The position numbers were made by a program, and so were the translations under genes. Under the pieces are notes generated by a model. The model worked only from the letters and a program-made list of their open reading frames with translations, had not been told where the DNA came from and did not search any database. A stretch of 64,000 nucleotides of DNA from Pseudomonas tohonis (GTDB lineage: Bacteria; Pseudomonadota; Gammaproteobacteria; Pseudomonadales; Pseudomonadaceae): positions 2,170,001 to 2,234,000 of the forward strand of contig NZ_AP023189.1 in assembly GCF_012767755.2 (NCBI RefSeq), in the 5' to 3' direction. This document shows positions 16,500 through 25,754 of this stretch, piece by piece (the stretch's first letter is position 1; every line of letters starts with the position of its first letter).

Positions 16500-17363
16500 T
16501 CAGCGTTGGGCGACCAGTTCCTCCAGGTGGGCGATGATCTCGTCCGGCTTGAGCACCAGCACATCGCTTTCCAGGGAGTCCAGCACCACCTCGGCGGTGT
16601 TGCCGATCAGGGCGCCGGAGATGCCGGTACGGGCGACCGTGCCGATCACCGTAACCGCCGCCTTGAGCTTGTGGGCGACGTGGGGGATGAGTACGTCGGC
16701 CGGCCCTTCCTCCACATGCAGGCGCTCGTCGCTGATGTCGAACTCTTCCTGGAAGGCTCGGCATTCGGCGCGGTAGCGCGCCTCGATGCTTTCCTTGAGC
16801 TGGAAGGTCGGGTCCGCCGCCGACAGCATCGGCGAGGGGTGGGCGCTGATCACGTGCAGGGTGCCCTTGGCCAGCCCGGCGATGTCGTAGCCGTGGCTGA
16901 TGATGCTGGCGTGCAGGGTGCGGTGCTCGCCATCGCTGTTGCCGACGTCCACCGCCGCCAGGATGACGCCGTTGGTCCAGGGGGTGTCGGTCTTGACCAT
17001 CAGCACCGGGCCGGGGCAGTAGCGCAGCAGTTTCCAGTCGTCCGGGGTGAGCAGGAAGCGCTTGAGCGGGTTGTCCGGCACATGCTGCTTGATCACCAGG
17101 CCACACCCCTCGGCCTGCTGCACGGCGATGACGGTCTGGTGCAGGTTCTCGTTCCAGGCCTGCTGGGTGGTGACGCTGTAGCCTTCGCTGGCGAGCGCGC
17201 CGGACAGGTCGGCAAGGTAGGCGGCGTGGTCCGCCTTGCGGTCGCAGACCAGCAGGTGCAGGTGCGATTGAGTCACCCCGGCGATGAGCTTGGCGCGCTT
17301 GAGCGCCAGGCCTTCGAGGTGACTCGGATCAACTACCACGAGGATGCTGCGGATGGCTTGCAT
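16500..17363 (-). CDS. Tandem-domain universal stress protein (UspE-like)
   Basis: 287 residues made of two Usp domains. The N-terminal one begins MQAIRSILVVVDPSHLEGLA; the second begins GVILAAVDVGNSDGEH and ends with VTVIGTVARTGISGALIGNT, which resembles the G-2x-G-9x-G-S/T nucleotide loop, then VLDSLESDVLVLKPDE. Such cytoplasmic proteins support survival under energy or oxygen limitation. The ATG at 17363 is preferred over upstream in-frame Met codons because the domain starts right there. An Anr/FNR-like site lies upstream at the distance expected for activation. Confidence 0.9.
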   Translation of the reverse strand: MQAIRSILVVVDPSHLEGLALKRAKLIAGVTQSHLHLLVCDRKADHAAYLADLSGALASEGYSVTTQQAWNENLHQTVIAVQQAEGCGLVIKQHVPDNPLKRFLLTPDDWKLLRYCPGPVLMVKTDTPWTNGVILAAVDVGNSDGEHRTLHASIISHGYDIAGLAKGTLHVISAHPSPMLSAADPTFQLKESIEARYRAECRAFQEEFDISDERLHVEEGPADVLIPHVAHKLKAAVTVIGTVARTGISGALIGNTAEVVLDSLESDVLVLKPDEIIAHLEELVAQR

Positions 17364-17399
17364 GGTCGTGCTCTCCCTGGAAGACATATAGCTGGATCC

Positions 17400-17442
17400 A
17401 CTGTAGCTGCCCTGGGCGCCCGGTGTTCTTGACATATATCAG
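17400..17442 (-). promoter_or_regulatory. Anr/FNR box and -10 of the universal stress gene
   Basis: TTGAC-ATAT-ATCAG (17429-17442) matches the Anr consensus TTGAT-N4-ATCAA at 8 of 10 positions. On the minus strand a TACAGT -10 lies at 17405-17400. The predicted start near 17394 puts the box centre 41.5 bp upstream, the class II activation position. Low-oxygen induction is therefore likely. Confidence 0.65.
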
Positions 17443-17579
17443 TGCATCACGCTGGCTGCGCCCTGCAGCCCCCGTATAATGCTCCGCCAATGCCCGTCCG
17501 ACCAGATCGCCATGCCTGCATCCGCCATTCCCGCCGTTCCGTTTTCCCCCGTCATCGCCCGCCAGGGAGTGCCTCGTCC

Positions 17580-18182
17580 ATGAACCTCCCGGAAATCCAC
17601 GACTTCCTTGGCTGCCGCACGCCCTCGGCCTGGGTGGATGCCGCGCTGGCGGACCAGGAAACCCTGCTGATCGATCACAAGAACAACGAGTTCAAGGCCG
17701 CCGCGACGGCCATGGCGTTGATGGCCAAGTACAGCCTGCACCTGGACCTGATCAACTTCATGTCGCGCCTGGCCCGTGAGGAGCTGGTCCACCACGAACA
17801 GGTCCTGCGCATCATGAAGAAGCGTCGCGTGCCGCTGCGCGCGGTATCCGCCGCGCGCTACGCCTCCGGCCTGCGCAAGGTGGTGCGCAACCACGAGCCG
17901 GCCAAGCTGGTGGACACCCTGGTGGTGGGGGCCTTCATCGAGGCGCGCTCCTGCGAGCGTTTCGAAGCCCTGGTGCCGCATCTGGACGAAGAGCTGGGCA
18001 AGTTCTACTTCGGCCTGCTGAAAAGCGAGGCGCGCCACTACCAGGGCTACCTGAAGCTGGCCTACCAGTACGGCGAGGCGGCGGACGTGGATGCGGTGAT
18101 CGAGAAGGTGAGGGCGGTGGAGCGTGAGCTGATCGAGAGCCCGGACGAGGCGTTCCGCTTCCACAGCGGTGTGCCGGCCTGA
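17580..18182 (+). CDS. miaE: MiaE, tRNA-(ms2io6A37) hydroxylase
   Basis: 200 residues, a ferritin-like di-iron monooxygenase. Metal-ligand motifs are visible: EFKAAATAMAL, REELVHHEQV, EARSCERFEAL and KSEARHYQGYL, which provide the Glu and His residues of a four-helix bundle. MiaE hydroxylates the isopentenyl side chain of 2-methylthio-N6-isopentenyladenosine at tRNA position 37 and needs oxygen. The ATG at 17580 has CAGGGAG upstream; longer in-frame starts add unconserved sequence. A TATAAT lies at 17471-17476 in the upstream region. Confidence 0.9.
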   Translation: MNLPEIHDFLGCRTPSAWVDAALADQETLLIDHKNNEFKAAATAMALMAKYSLHLDLINFMSRLAREELVHHEQVLRIMKKRRVPLRAVSAARYASGLRKVVRNHEPAKLVDTLVVGAFIEARSCERFEALVPHLDEELGKFYFGLLKSEARHYQGYLKLAYQYGEAADVDAVIEKVRAVERELIESPDEAFRFHSGVPA

Positions 18183-18197
18183 GTCCGGCCGGAACTG

Positions 18198-18224
18198 AAA
18201 AGCGCCCCGAGGGGCGCTTTTTTT
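18198..18224. terminator. Terminator between miaE and the SPFH gene
   Basis: AAAAGCGCCCC-ga-GGGGCGCTTTTTTT, a strong stem with T runs usable from both strands; the two flanking genes converge here. Confidence 0.9.
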
Positions 18225-18239
18225 GTGGCCGGGGAGGGC

Positions 18240-19577
18240 TCAGTCCTTCACTTTCAGGTCCAGTGCCAGGTCGCGGGCGGCCTTGGTGGCGAGCACGCCC
18301 ATCAACTGGCCGATCTCGTCCTGGCGACTGCTGGCGCCGTTCTGCCCGGCACCCATCATCACGCTGGGGACCGGCGCCTGGGCGGCGGCCTCGGCCCAGA
18401 CCTTGTTGATGGCGATCAGCGCGTCGAGCTTGGGCTGCAGCGCGCCGTCCGCCTTGATCACCGCTTCACGGGCATAGGCCTCGGCGTCGGCGGTGATCTT
18501 GGTGGCCTGGGCGGTGATGCTGGCCTTGTCACGCAGCAGCTCGGCGGTCTGCTTCTCGATCTCGGCGCGACCCTTCTCGCGTTCGGCGTTGATGCGCGCC
18601 AGCTGCTTCTCGGTCTCGGCCTGGGTGGTGCGCTCGATCTGGTCGCGCAGGGTTTCCTGGCGGCGGGCTTCCACTTCCTTCTCGCCGCGGGCGGTGACCA
18701 GCAGCTTCTCTTCCTCTTCCTTCAGGCGGTTCTGCCGGGCCACGGCCAGCTCGGCCAGGGCCTGCTGCACCTTGACCATGCGCTGCTTGTACTGCGGGTT
18801 GGGGTCGACGTTGGTGATGCGGGCCTCGACCACTTCGACGCCGTACTTGCGGAATTGCTGCTGCTTGCGCACCGGCATGCCCTTGGCGTCGATCACCTTC
18901 TCGGTGACGAACTGGCTGGCGTTGTTGTCGCCGAAGGTGCCCTGCTCGGTACCGGCCTGGAGGATAGCGGTCTGCTGCGGTACATGGCCGCGCGGGCCGC
19001 GCACTTCCTTGCGCTTGATCAGGTAGAGGCCGTCGTTGAGCTGGTTCTCGAACTCGGCGGCGAATTCGCTGCGAGCGCCGGCGTAGAAGTCGTCGGCGGT
19101 CATCAGCGAGGCGGTGGCTTGCAGGGTTTCCTTGATCGCCGGCACCAGCGCGGTCCGGATGAAGTTCTCCGGGTTGCGGTATTCCTGGGCGATCTTGAGG
19201 AACTGCTCGCCGCTGGGCAGGCGGAAGCGTGCGGAGGATTCGACCTTGGCGTCGACGTTGCCGAGGAAGACGATGGGGAAGGCTTCGATGGTGGCGCCTA
19301 GGGAGTCGTTGTCGCTGTTGTCGTCGATCTGGTTGAGCGCTTCGGTGAGCACCGACTGCACGCTCAGGGCCTTCTTCCAGGGGGTGGCGCGGCCGAACCA
19401 CTTGGTGGCGTAGCCGACGTCGTCCACCACTTTCTCTTCGCCGAAGATGGTGCGCACGTGGGTGGCGAAACCGGCTTCGTTGTAGAAGAAGATGCCGTTG
19501 AACAGCACGAAGGCGGCGGCCGTGCCGGCGACGGCGCCGACCAGGTACTTGATATAGGGGGAATCGCTGAACGGCAT
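18240..19577 (-). CDS. SPFH/band 7 domain membrane protein
   Basis: 445 residues. One transmembrane segment near the N-terminus (YLVGAVAGTAAAFVLFNGIF) is followed by a band 7/SPFH domain. A long charged coiled coil then runs from about residue 265 to 375 (QNRLKEEEEKLLVTARGEKE and similar Glu/Arg/Ala-rich stretches). This is the layout of flotillin or HflK-like scaffolds that form large rings at the membrane. The specific role is not known. It follows lpxH after 103 bp, in which an inverted repeat covers its Shine-Dalgarno sequence. Confidence 0.85.
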   Translation of the reverse strand: MPFSDSPYIKYLVGAVAGTAAAFVLFNGIFFYNEAGFATHVRTIFGEEKVVDDVGYATKWFGRATPWKKALSVQSVLTEALNQIDDNSDNDSLGATIEAFPIVFLGNVDAKVESSARFRLPSGEQFLKIAQEYRNPENFIRTALVPAIKETLQATASLMTADDFYAGARSEFAAEFENQLNDGLYLIKRKEVRGPRGHVPQQTAILQAGTEQGTFGDNNASQFVTEKVIDAKGMPVRKQQQFRKYGVEVVEARITNVDPNPQYKQRMVKVQQALAELAVARQNRLKEEEEKLLVTARGEKEVEARRQETLRDQIERTTQAETEKQLARINAEREKGRAEIEKQTAELLRDKASITAQATKITADAEAYAREAVIKADGALQPKLDALIAINKVWAEAAAQAPVPSVMMGAGQNGASSRQDEIGQLMGVLATKAARDLALDLKVKD

Positions 19578-19582
19578 GGTCG

Positions 19583-19642
19583 CTCCTTGACGGGACTCAG
19601 GGTGCGCCGATGCTGCTGGCCGCGTGCCATCCCGTCAAGGAG
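19583..19642 (-). promoter_or_regulatory. Inverted repeat able to hide the SPFH gene's ribosome binding site
   Basis: In the mRNA sense CTCCTTGACGGGA (19642-19630) is the exact complement of TCCCGTCAAGGAG (19595-19583), leaving a 34-nt loop. The second arm contains CAAGGAG, the Shine-Dalgarno sequence, 5 nt before the ATG at 19577. A 13-bp stem would block ribosome entry unless opened. The repeat is seen directly; its regulatory role is inference. Confidence 0.6.
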
Positions 19643-19680
19643 AGCCGGCGCGGCCTGCGGAGGAGTTCGCGTTGCGCGGC

Positions 19681-20403
19681 TCAGTCGAGGGCGAAGGGTG
19701 CCTGGCGGAAGCCCTGTTCGTCGACTTCCAGCGCCCAGCCCTGGCGATCCCAGTCGCCCAAAACGATGCGCTGGGCGGGCAGGCCGCCGACCTGCAGTTC
19801 ATGCACGGCGGGGCGGTGGGTGTGGCCGTGGATCAGGGTCGGCACGCCCTGTTCGGCCAGCAGGCGCGGGATTTCTTCCGGGGTGACGTCGGTGATCTCC
19901 GCCGCCTTCTGCCGGGTCTGCATGCGGCTCTCGCTGCGCAGCTTGCGTGCCAGCTTGTGGCGGGTGGCGAGCGGCAGGTGGCGCAGTATCCAGAGCACGA
20001 CGGGGTTGCGCAGGATGCGCCGCATGCGCATGTAGGCCTCGTCGCGGGTGCACAGGCTGTCGCCGTGCATCAGCACCACGGGGTGGCCGGCGAGCACGAC
20101 GCGGCTCGGGTCCGCCAGCAGGGTGCAACCGGCCTCGCGACAGAAGCGCGTGCCGATCATGAAGTCGCGGTTGCCGTGCATCAGGAAGATGCGCGTGCCG
20201 CCATCGGCCACCTGGCGCAGGGCCTGGGCGATGGTGCGCTGGTAGGGGGTCATGGCGTCGTCGCCGATCCAGGCCTCGAAGAAGTCGCCGAGGATGTAGA
20301 GCGCTTCGGCCTGGCTGGCGCGGGTCTGCAGGAAACGAAGAAACGCCCGGGTGATGTCCGGGCGTTCTTCTTCCAGATGCAGATCGGAGATCAGCAGGAT
20401 CAC
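19681..20403 (-). CDS. lpxH: LpxH, UDP-2,3-diacylglucosamine pyrophosphatase
   Basis: 240 residues, a calcineurin-like metallophosphoesterase. The metal-ligand motifs run in order: [42 protein letters not shown] and [12 protein letters not shown]. It splits UDP-2,3-diacylglucosamine to lipid X at the inner membrane in lipid A synthesis. The GTG start at 20403 overlaps the ppiB stop (GTGA), so translation is coupled. A much longer open frame upstream in the same phase is not coding. Confidence 0.94.
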   Translation of the reverse strand: MILLISDLHLEEERPDITRAFLRFLQTRASQAEALYILGDFFEAWIGDDAMTPYQRTIAQALRQVADGGTRIFLMHGNRDFMIGTRFCREAGCTLLADPSRVVLAGHPVVLMHGDSLCTRDEAYMRMRRILRNPVVLWILRHLPLATRHKLARKLRSESRMQTRQKAAEITDVTPEEIPRLLAEQGVPTLIHGHTHRPAVHELQVGGLPAQRIVLGDWDRQGWALEVDEQGFRQAPFALD

Positions 20404-20894
20404 TCGACGATCTCGGCCTTCTCGATGATCACGTCCTCGACCGGTACGTCCTGGTGGCCGGACTTCATGGTGGTGGCCACGCCCTTGATCTTGTTGACCA
20501 CGTCCATGCCTTCGGTCACTTCGCCGAACACGGCGTAGCCCCAGCCCTGCACGGTCGGCGCGCTGTGGTTGAGGAAGCTGTTGTCGGCGACGTTGATGAA
20601 GAACTGCGCGGAGGCGGAGTGCGGCTCCATGGTGCGGGCCATGGCGACGGTGCCGACCTTGTTCGACAGGCCGTTGTTGGCCTCGTTCTTGATGGGGGCG
20701 CGGGTGGTCTTCTGCTTCATGCCCGGTTCGAAGCCGCCGCCCTGGATCATGAAGTTGGAGATCACGCGGTGGAAGACGGTGCCGTCGTAGTGGCCGGCCT
20801 TCACATACTCCTTGAAGTTGGCCACGGTTTCCGGGGCTTTGTCTTCGAAGAGTTCCAGGGTGATGACGCCATGGTTGGTGTGCAGCTTGATCAT
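20400..20894 (-). CDS. ppiB: PpiB, cytoplasmic cyclophilin-type peptidyl-prolyl isomerase
   Basis: 164 residues, all cyclophilin domain with no signal peptide. Core motifs: [15 protein letters not shown] with the catalytic Arg, [10 protein letters not shown], and [15 protein letters not shown]. It catalyses proline cis-trans isomerisation. It precedes lpxH with a 4-bp overlap, as in other pseudomonads, and is divergent from glnS. Confidence 0.95.
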   Translation of the reverse strand: MIKLHTNHGVITLELFEDKAPETVANFKEYVKAGHYDGTVFHRVISNFMIQGGGFEPGMKQKTTRAPIKNEANNGLSNKVGTVAMARTMEPHSASAQFFINVADNSFLNHSAPTVQGWGYAVFGEVTEGMDVVNKIKGVATTMKSGHQDVPVEDVIIEKAEIVE

Positions 20895-21015
20895 TTCGGT
20901 ATCCGCTCGGTCGAGAATTCGAAGGCCTGTCAGGGGGTTGACAGCTTCGGCTATGATAAGCGCTTTGATTTGACCGGCCTACCCTGTGCCGCGCACCCGT
21001 AGACCTAAGGATCCC

Positions 21016-22683
21016 ATGAGCAAGCCAGAGACTCCCGCCGCCGCGAACTTCCTCCGCCCGATCGTCCAGGGTGACCTGGATGCCGGCAAGCACGCCAAGA
21101 TCGTCACCCGCTTCCCGCCGGAGCCCAATGGCTACCTGCACATCGGCCACGCCAAGTCGATCTGCCTGAACTTCGGCCTGGCCCAGGAATTCGGCGGCGA
21201 CTGCCACCTGCGCTTCGACGACACCAACCCGGCCAAGGAAGACCAGGAGTACATCGACGCCATCGAGAGCGACGTCAAATGGCTGGGCTTCCAGTGGTCC
21301 GGCGAGGTGCGCTACGCCTCCAACTATTTCGACCAGCTGCACGCCTGGGCCATCGAGCTGATCAAGGCCGGCAAGGCCTTCGTCTGCGACCTCAACGCCG
21401 AGGAGATGCGCGAGTACCGCGGCAGCCTGCACGAGCCGGGCAGGAACAGCCCGTTCCGCGAGCGCTCCGTCGAAGAGAACCTGGACCTGTTCGCCCGCAT
21501 GAAGGCCGGCGAGTTCCCGGACGGCGCCCGCTCCCTGCGCGCCAAGATCGACATGGCCTCGCCGAACATCAACCTGCGCGACCCGATCCTCTACCGCATC
21601 CGCCACGCCCATCACCACCAGACCGGCGACAAGTGGTGCATCTACCCCAGCTACGACTTCACCCACGGCCAGTCGGACGCCATCGAGGGCATCACCCACT
21701 CCATCTGCACCCTGGAGTTCGAGGACCATCGCCCGCTCTACGAATGGTTCCTGGCCAACCTGCCGGTGCCGGCGCAGCCCCGCCAGTACGAGTTCTCGCG
21801 CCTGAACCTGAACTACACCATCACCAGCAAGCGCAAGCTCAAGCAACTGGTGGACGAAGGGCACGTCAGCGGCTGGGACGACCCGCGCATGTCGACGCTT
21901 TCCGGCTACCGTCGTCGCGGTTACACCCCCGAATCGATCCGCAACTTCTGCGAGATGGTCGGCGTCAACCGTGCCAGCGGCGTGGTCGACATCGGCATGC
22001 TGGAGTTCAGCATCCGTGACCACCTGGACGCCACCGCATCCCGCGCCATGTGCGTGCTCAAGCCGCTCAAGGTGGTCATCACCAACTACCCGGAAGGCCA
22101 GGTCGAGAACCTCGAACTGCCGCGCCACCCGAAGGAAGACCTCGGTGTACGCGCGCTGCCCTTCGCCCGCGAGATCTACATTGACGCCAGTGACTTCGAG
22201 GAAGTCCCGCCGGCCGGCTTCAAGCGCCTGGTCCCGGGTGGTGAAGTACGCCTGCGCGGCAGCTACGTGATCCGCGCCGACGAAGCCATCAAGGACGCCG
22301 ACGGCAAGGTCGTCGAGCTGCGCTGCTCCTATGACGAGAACACCCTTGGCAAGAACCCCGAAGGCCGCAAGGTCAAGGGCGTGATCCACTGGGTGCCGGC
22401 CGAGGCCAGCGTCGAGTGCGAAGTGCGCCTGTACGATCGCCTGTTCCGTTCGCCGAACCCGGAGAAGTCGGAGGAGGGCGGCAGCTTCCTCGACAACATC
22501 AACCCCGAGTCGCTGGTGGTGCTCACCGGCTGCCGCGCCGAGCCTTCCCTGGCCAATGCGCAGCCCGAGGAGCGTTTCCAGTTCGAGCGCGAAGGCTACT
22601 TCGTCGCCGACATCAAGGATTCGCAGCCCGGCAGGCCGGTGTTCAACCGCACCGTCACCCTGCGTGATTCCTGGGGGCAATGA
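21016..22683 (+). CDS. glnS: Glutaminyl-tRNA synthetase
   Basis: 555 residues, class I synthetase. The HIGH box reads [12 protein letters not shown] near residue 40 and the KMSKS-equivalent is ITSKRKL near residue 270. A C-terminal anticodon-binding beta-barrel domain follows. It charges tRNA-Gln with glutamine. I start at the ATG at 21016 with AAGG 5 nt upstream, rather than at an in-frame codon 30 nt earlier. The stop overlaps the cysS start (ATGA), so the two synthetases are translationally coupled. Confidence 0.97.
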   Translation: MSKPETPAAANFLRPIVQGDLDAGKHAKIVTRFPPEPNGYLHIGHAKSICLNFGLAQEFGGDCHLRFDDTNPAKEDQEYIDAIESDVKWLGFQWSGEVRYASNYFDQLHAWAIELIKAGKAFVCDLNAEEMREYRGSLHEPGRNSPFRERSVEENLDLFARMKAGEFPDGARSLRAKIDMASPNINLRDPILYRIRHAHHHQTGDKWCIYPSYDFTHGQSDAIEGITHSICTLEFEDHRPLYEWFLANLPVPAQPRQYEFSRLNLNYTITSKRKLKQLVDEGHVSGWDDPRMSTLSGYRRRGYTPESIRNFCEMVGVNRASGVVDIGMLEFSIRDHLDATASRAMCVLKPLKVVITNYPEGQVENLELPRHPKEDLGVRALPFAREIYIDASDFEEVPPAGFKRLVPGGEVRLRGSYVIRADEAIKDADGKVVELRCSYDENTLGKNPEGRKVKGVIHWVPAEASVECEVRLYDRLFRSPNPEKSEEGGSFLDNINPESLVVLTGCRAEPSLANAQPEERFQFEREGYFVADIKDSQPGRPVFNRTVTLRDSWGQ

Positions 22684-24068
22684 TGGCGCTGTCGATCTAC
22701 AACACCCTCACCAAGGTCAAGGAAGCCTTCCATCCGCTGGAAGGCAACAGCGTGCGCATGTACGTGTGCGGCATGACCGTGTACGACTTCTGCCACATCG
22801 GCCACGCCCGCGTGATGGTCGCCTTCGACGTGGTCACCCGATGGCTGCGCGAGCGCGGCTATGACGTGACCTACGTGCGCAACATCACCGACATCGACGA
22901 CAAGATCATCCGTCGCGCCCAGGAGAACGGCGAGCCGTTCGAGGCCCTGGTCGAGCGCATGATCGGCGCCATGCACGAGGACGAGGCGCGCCTCGCCGTG
23001 CTGCGCCCGGACATCGAGCCCCGCGCCACCGGCCATATCGCCGGCATGCACCAGATGATCCAGACCCTGATCGACAAGGGCTTCGCCTACGCCCCCGGCA
23101 ACGGCGACGTCTACTACCGTGTCGGCAGGTTCGAGGGCTACGGCAAGCTGTCCCGTCGCCGCATCGACGAGCTGAAGATCGGCGCGCGCATCGAGGTCGA
23201 CGAATCCAAGGAAGACCCGCTGGACTTCGTGCTGTGGAAGGGCGCCAAGCCCGGCGAGCCGAGCTGGGAATCCCCCTGGGGCCCCGGTCGCCCCGGCTGG
23301 CACATCGAGTGCTCGGTGATGTCCACCTGCTGCCTGGGCGAGACCTTCGACATCCACGGTGGCGGCCCGGACCTGGTGTTCCCCCACCACGAGAACGAGA
23401 TCGCCCAGAGCGAGGCGGCCACCGGCAAGCTCTACGCCAAGGCCTGGATGCACGCCGGCGCGGTGCGCGTGGATGGCGAGAAGATGTCCAAGTCCCTGGG
23501 CAATTTCTTCACCATCCGCGAGGTGCTGGAGAAGTACCACCCCGAGGTGGTGCGCTACCTGCTGGTCTCCAGCCACTACCGCAGCCCGATCAACTATTCC
23601 GAAGACAACCTCAAGGAAGCCAAGGGCGCCCTGGAACGCTTCTACACCGCCTTGCGCGGCCTGCCCGAGGCGCCCGCCGCCGAGGGCGAAGCCTTCGTCG
23701 AGCGCTTCAATGCCTCCATGGATGACGACTTCAACACCCCCGAAGCCGTCGCCGTGCTGTTCGACATGGCCCGCGAGGTCAACCGCCTGCGTGACACCGA
23801 CACGGCTGCCGCTGCGGCCCTGGCGGCCCGTCTCAAGGCGCTGGGCGGCCTGCTGGGCCTGCTCCAGCTGGACCCGGACGCCTTCCTCCAGGCCGGCGCC
23901 ACCGGCAAGGTCGACGCCGCCGAGGTCGAAGCCCTGATCCAGGCGCGCCTGCAGGCGCGCGCCGAGAAGAACTGGGCCGAGTCCGACCGCATCCGCGACC
24001 AGATCACCGCCCTGGGCGTGGTGCTGGAAGACGGCAAGGGCGGCACCACCTGGCGCCTCGCCGAGTAG
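22680..24068 (+). CDS. cysS: Cysteinyl-tRNA synthetase
   Basis: 462 residues, class I. HIGH box in [17 protein letters not shown] in [12 protein letters not shown], and zinc ligands Cys in VCGMTVYDF and [10 protein letters not shown] with HHENE. It charges tRNA-Cys. Two consecutive ATG codons (22680 and 22683) could serve as start; the first overlaps the glnS stop. A terminator follows within 20 bp, which marks the end of the core segment before the accessory block. Confidence 0.97.
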   Translation: MMALSIYNTLTKVKEAFHPLEGNSVRMYVCGMTVYDFCHIGHARVMVAFDVVTRWLRERGYDVTYVRNITDIDDKIIRRAQENGEPFEALVERMIGAMHEDEARLAVLRPDIEPRATGHIAGMHQMIQTLIDKGFAYAPGNGDVYYRVGRFEGYGKLSRRRIDELKIGARIEVDESKEDPLDFVLWKGAKPGEPSWESPWGPGRPGWHIECSVMSTCCLGETFDIHGGGPDLVFPHHENEIAQSEAATGKLYAKAWMHAGAVRVDGEKMSKSLGNFFTIREVLEKYHPEVVRYLLVSSHYRSPINYSEDNLKEAKGALERFYTALRGLPEAPAAEGEAFVERFNASMDDDFNTPEAVAVLFDMAREVNRLRDTDTAAAAALAARLKALGGLLGLLQLDPDAFLQAGATGKVDAAEVEALIQARLQARAEKNWAESDRIRDQITALGVVLEDGKGGTTWRLAE

Positions 24069-24086
24069 TCATGCGCGTCATGAACG

Positions 24087-24110
24087 AGGCCGCTTCCGAG
24101 CGGCCTTTTT
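24087..24110 (+). terminator. Rho-independent terminator of glnS-cysS
   Basis: AGGCCGC-ttccga-GCGGCCT followed by TTTT, 18 bp after the cysS stop. Confidence 0.88.
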
Positions 24111-24222
24111 CTTGGGTGCCGGAACCTTCATCGAAACTCCACGGCAACTCCATCTGCGGTCCACGCAGCCAGCACGGCGCGCGTGCATAAAGGCGTCCCG
24201 CCCCGAGCAAAAGGACGTCGCC

Positions 24223-25752
24223 GTGGACATCACCCTGATCAACCCGCCCCACACCGCCATCGGCAGCCGCATGCCCCGGGAGCACTTGCCGCCCCTGGGC
24301 CTGCTCGCCATCGGCGGGCCGCTGCTGGATGCGGGCTTCCACGTCTCGCTGCTGGACGCAGACCGCGAGGCGCTGAGCGTCACGCAGATCGTGGCGCGCA
24401 TCCAGGCGACGGCGCCGGATGTGGTGATGCTCGGGCACTCCGGTTCCAGTTCGGCGCACCCCACGGTGGTGGACATCTGCCGCGCCCTCAAGGTCGTGCT
24501 GCCCGGGCTGGTCATCGTCTACGGCGGCGTGCACCCCAGCTACCACTGGGACGAGATCCTCCAGGAGGTGGCGGAAGTCGACTTCATCGTGCGCGGGGAG
24601 GGCGAGCAGACCGCCCTCTCGTTGGTGCAGGCGCTGGCGCAAGGGCGCTCGCCGCTGGACGTCCACGGCATCGCCCTGCGCTACCTGGGCGAACCCTACG
24701 CCACGCCCGCCGCCGCCATGTTGCGCAACCTCGACGACTACCGTGTGGGCTGGGAGCTGATCGACCACGCCGACTACGCCTACTGGGGCGGCAAGCGGGC
24801 AGTGGTGGTGCAGTTCTCCCGGGGGTGTCCCTACCTGTGCAGCTACTGCGGTCAGCGTGGGTTCTGGACCCGCTGGCGGCACCGCGACCCGGTGCGCCTG
24901 GCCCGGGAGCTGGCACACCTGCACCGGGAACAGGGCGTGGAGCTGATCAACTTCGCCGACGAATTGCCCACCGGCTCGCGCAAGATGTGGAAGGCCTTCC
25001 TCGAAGCCCTGATCGCCGAGGACGTACCGCTGCTGCTGGTGGGTTCCACCCGTGCCGGGGATATCGTCCGCGATGCCGATATCCTCCACCTCTACCGCAA
25101 GGCCGGGGTGATCCGCTTCCTGCTGGGCATCGAGAGCTACGACGAGGGCACCCTGGAGGCGATTCGCAAGGGCGGTACGACTCGCGAGGACCAGGAGGCC
25201 ATCCGCCTGTTGCGCCTGCACGGCATCGTCTCCATGGCCACCTACGTGATCGGCTTCCAGGAAGAAACCGATGCCGACTACTGGCGCTCCCTGCGCCACC
25301 TGCTGCGCTACGACCCGGACCAGATCCAGCTGCTCTACGTCACCCCACACCGCTGGACGCCCTTCTACGGAACGGCTGAACAGCGCCGGGTGATCCAGAC
25401 CGACACCCGCCGCTGGGACTACAAGCACCAGGTGCTGGCGGTGCAGCGCGTGCCGGCCTGGCGGGTGTTCCTCTGGTTCAAGGCCATCGAACTCTGCATG
25501 CAGGCCCGCCCCCGGGCGCTTGCCCGGCTGTTGTTCCATCCCGATGCCGACTTCCGTCATGCCATGCGCTGGTACACCCGCATCGGCCGGCGGGTTTGGT
25601 TCCACGAGGTGGCGGAGTTCCTCCTCGCCACCCGGCTGTTGAAGAGGGGACCGACGCTCCGGGAATTCCTCGGCGCCTCCCTGGCGGGGCGCGAGTACCT
25701 GCTGGACAAGCGCAAGGGCATGCCGGCCGTGGAGGTGATCGCGCGGGGCTGA
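24223..25752 (+). CDS. BchE-like radical SAM / cobalamin-binding protein
   Basis: 509 residues from a GTG at 24223 (AAGGA 8 nt upstream). Residues 1-140 form a B12-binding-type domain (ITLINPPHTAIGSRMPREHL, then VVMLGHSGSSSAHPT and VIVYGGVHPSYHWDEIL). The radical SAM domain follows with CPYLCSYC, Cys202-206-209, for the [4Fe-4S] cluster. Long stretches such as RGFWTRWRHRDPVR, DADILHLYRKAGVIRFLLG, LLYVTPHRWTPFY and RRWDYKHQVL match my memory of BchE. That enzyme is the oxygen-independent Mg-protoporphyrin IX monomethyl ester cyclase of bacteriochlorophyll synthesis. No other pigment gene is visible, so the true reaction may be a different anaerobic tetrapyrrole or lipid oxidation. Confidence 0.88.
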   Translation: MDITLINPPHTAIGSRMPREHLPPLGLLAIGGPLLDAGFHVSLLDADREALSVTQIVARIQATAPDVVMLGHSGSSSAHPTVVDICRALKVVLPGLVIVYGGVHPSYHWDEILQEVAEVDFIVRGEGEQTALSLVQALAQGRSPLDVHGIALRYLGEPYATPAAAMLRNLDDYRVGWELIDHADYAYWGGKRAVVVQFSRGCPYLCSYCGQRGFWTRWRHRDPVRLARELAHLHREQGVELINFADELPTGSRKMWKAFLEALIAEDVPLLLVGSTRAGDIVRDADILHLYRKAGVIRFLLGIESYDEGTLEAIRKGGTTREDQEAIRLLRLHGIVSMATYVIGFQEETDADYWRSLRHLLRYDPDQIQLLYVTPHRWTPFYGTAEQRRVIQTDTRRWDYKHQVLAVQRVPAWRVFLWFKAIELCMQARPRALARLLFHPDADFRHAMRWYTRIGRRVWFHEVAEFLLATRLLKRGPTLREFLGASLAGREYLLDKRKGMPAVEVIARG

Positions 25753-25754
25753 GG

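Noticed and set aside
20927..20944. CTGTCA-ggggg-TTGACAG palindrome between ppiB and glnS as an operator or promoter
   Set aside because: The TTGACA has no -10 at a proper distance, and the TATGAT that follows has no matching -35, so I could not support either reading.
20404..22680. Minus-strand open frame running from inside glnS through ppiB into lpxH (part of a 999-codon frame)
   Set aside because: Only its last 240 codons are real (lpxH). The rest lies opposite glnS or out of frame over ppiB, and has no recognisable domain.
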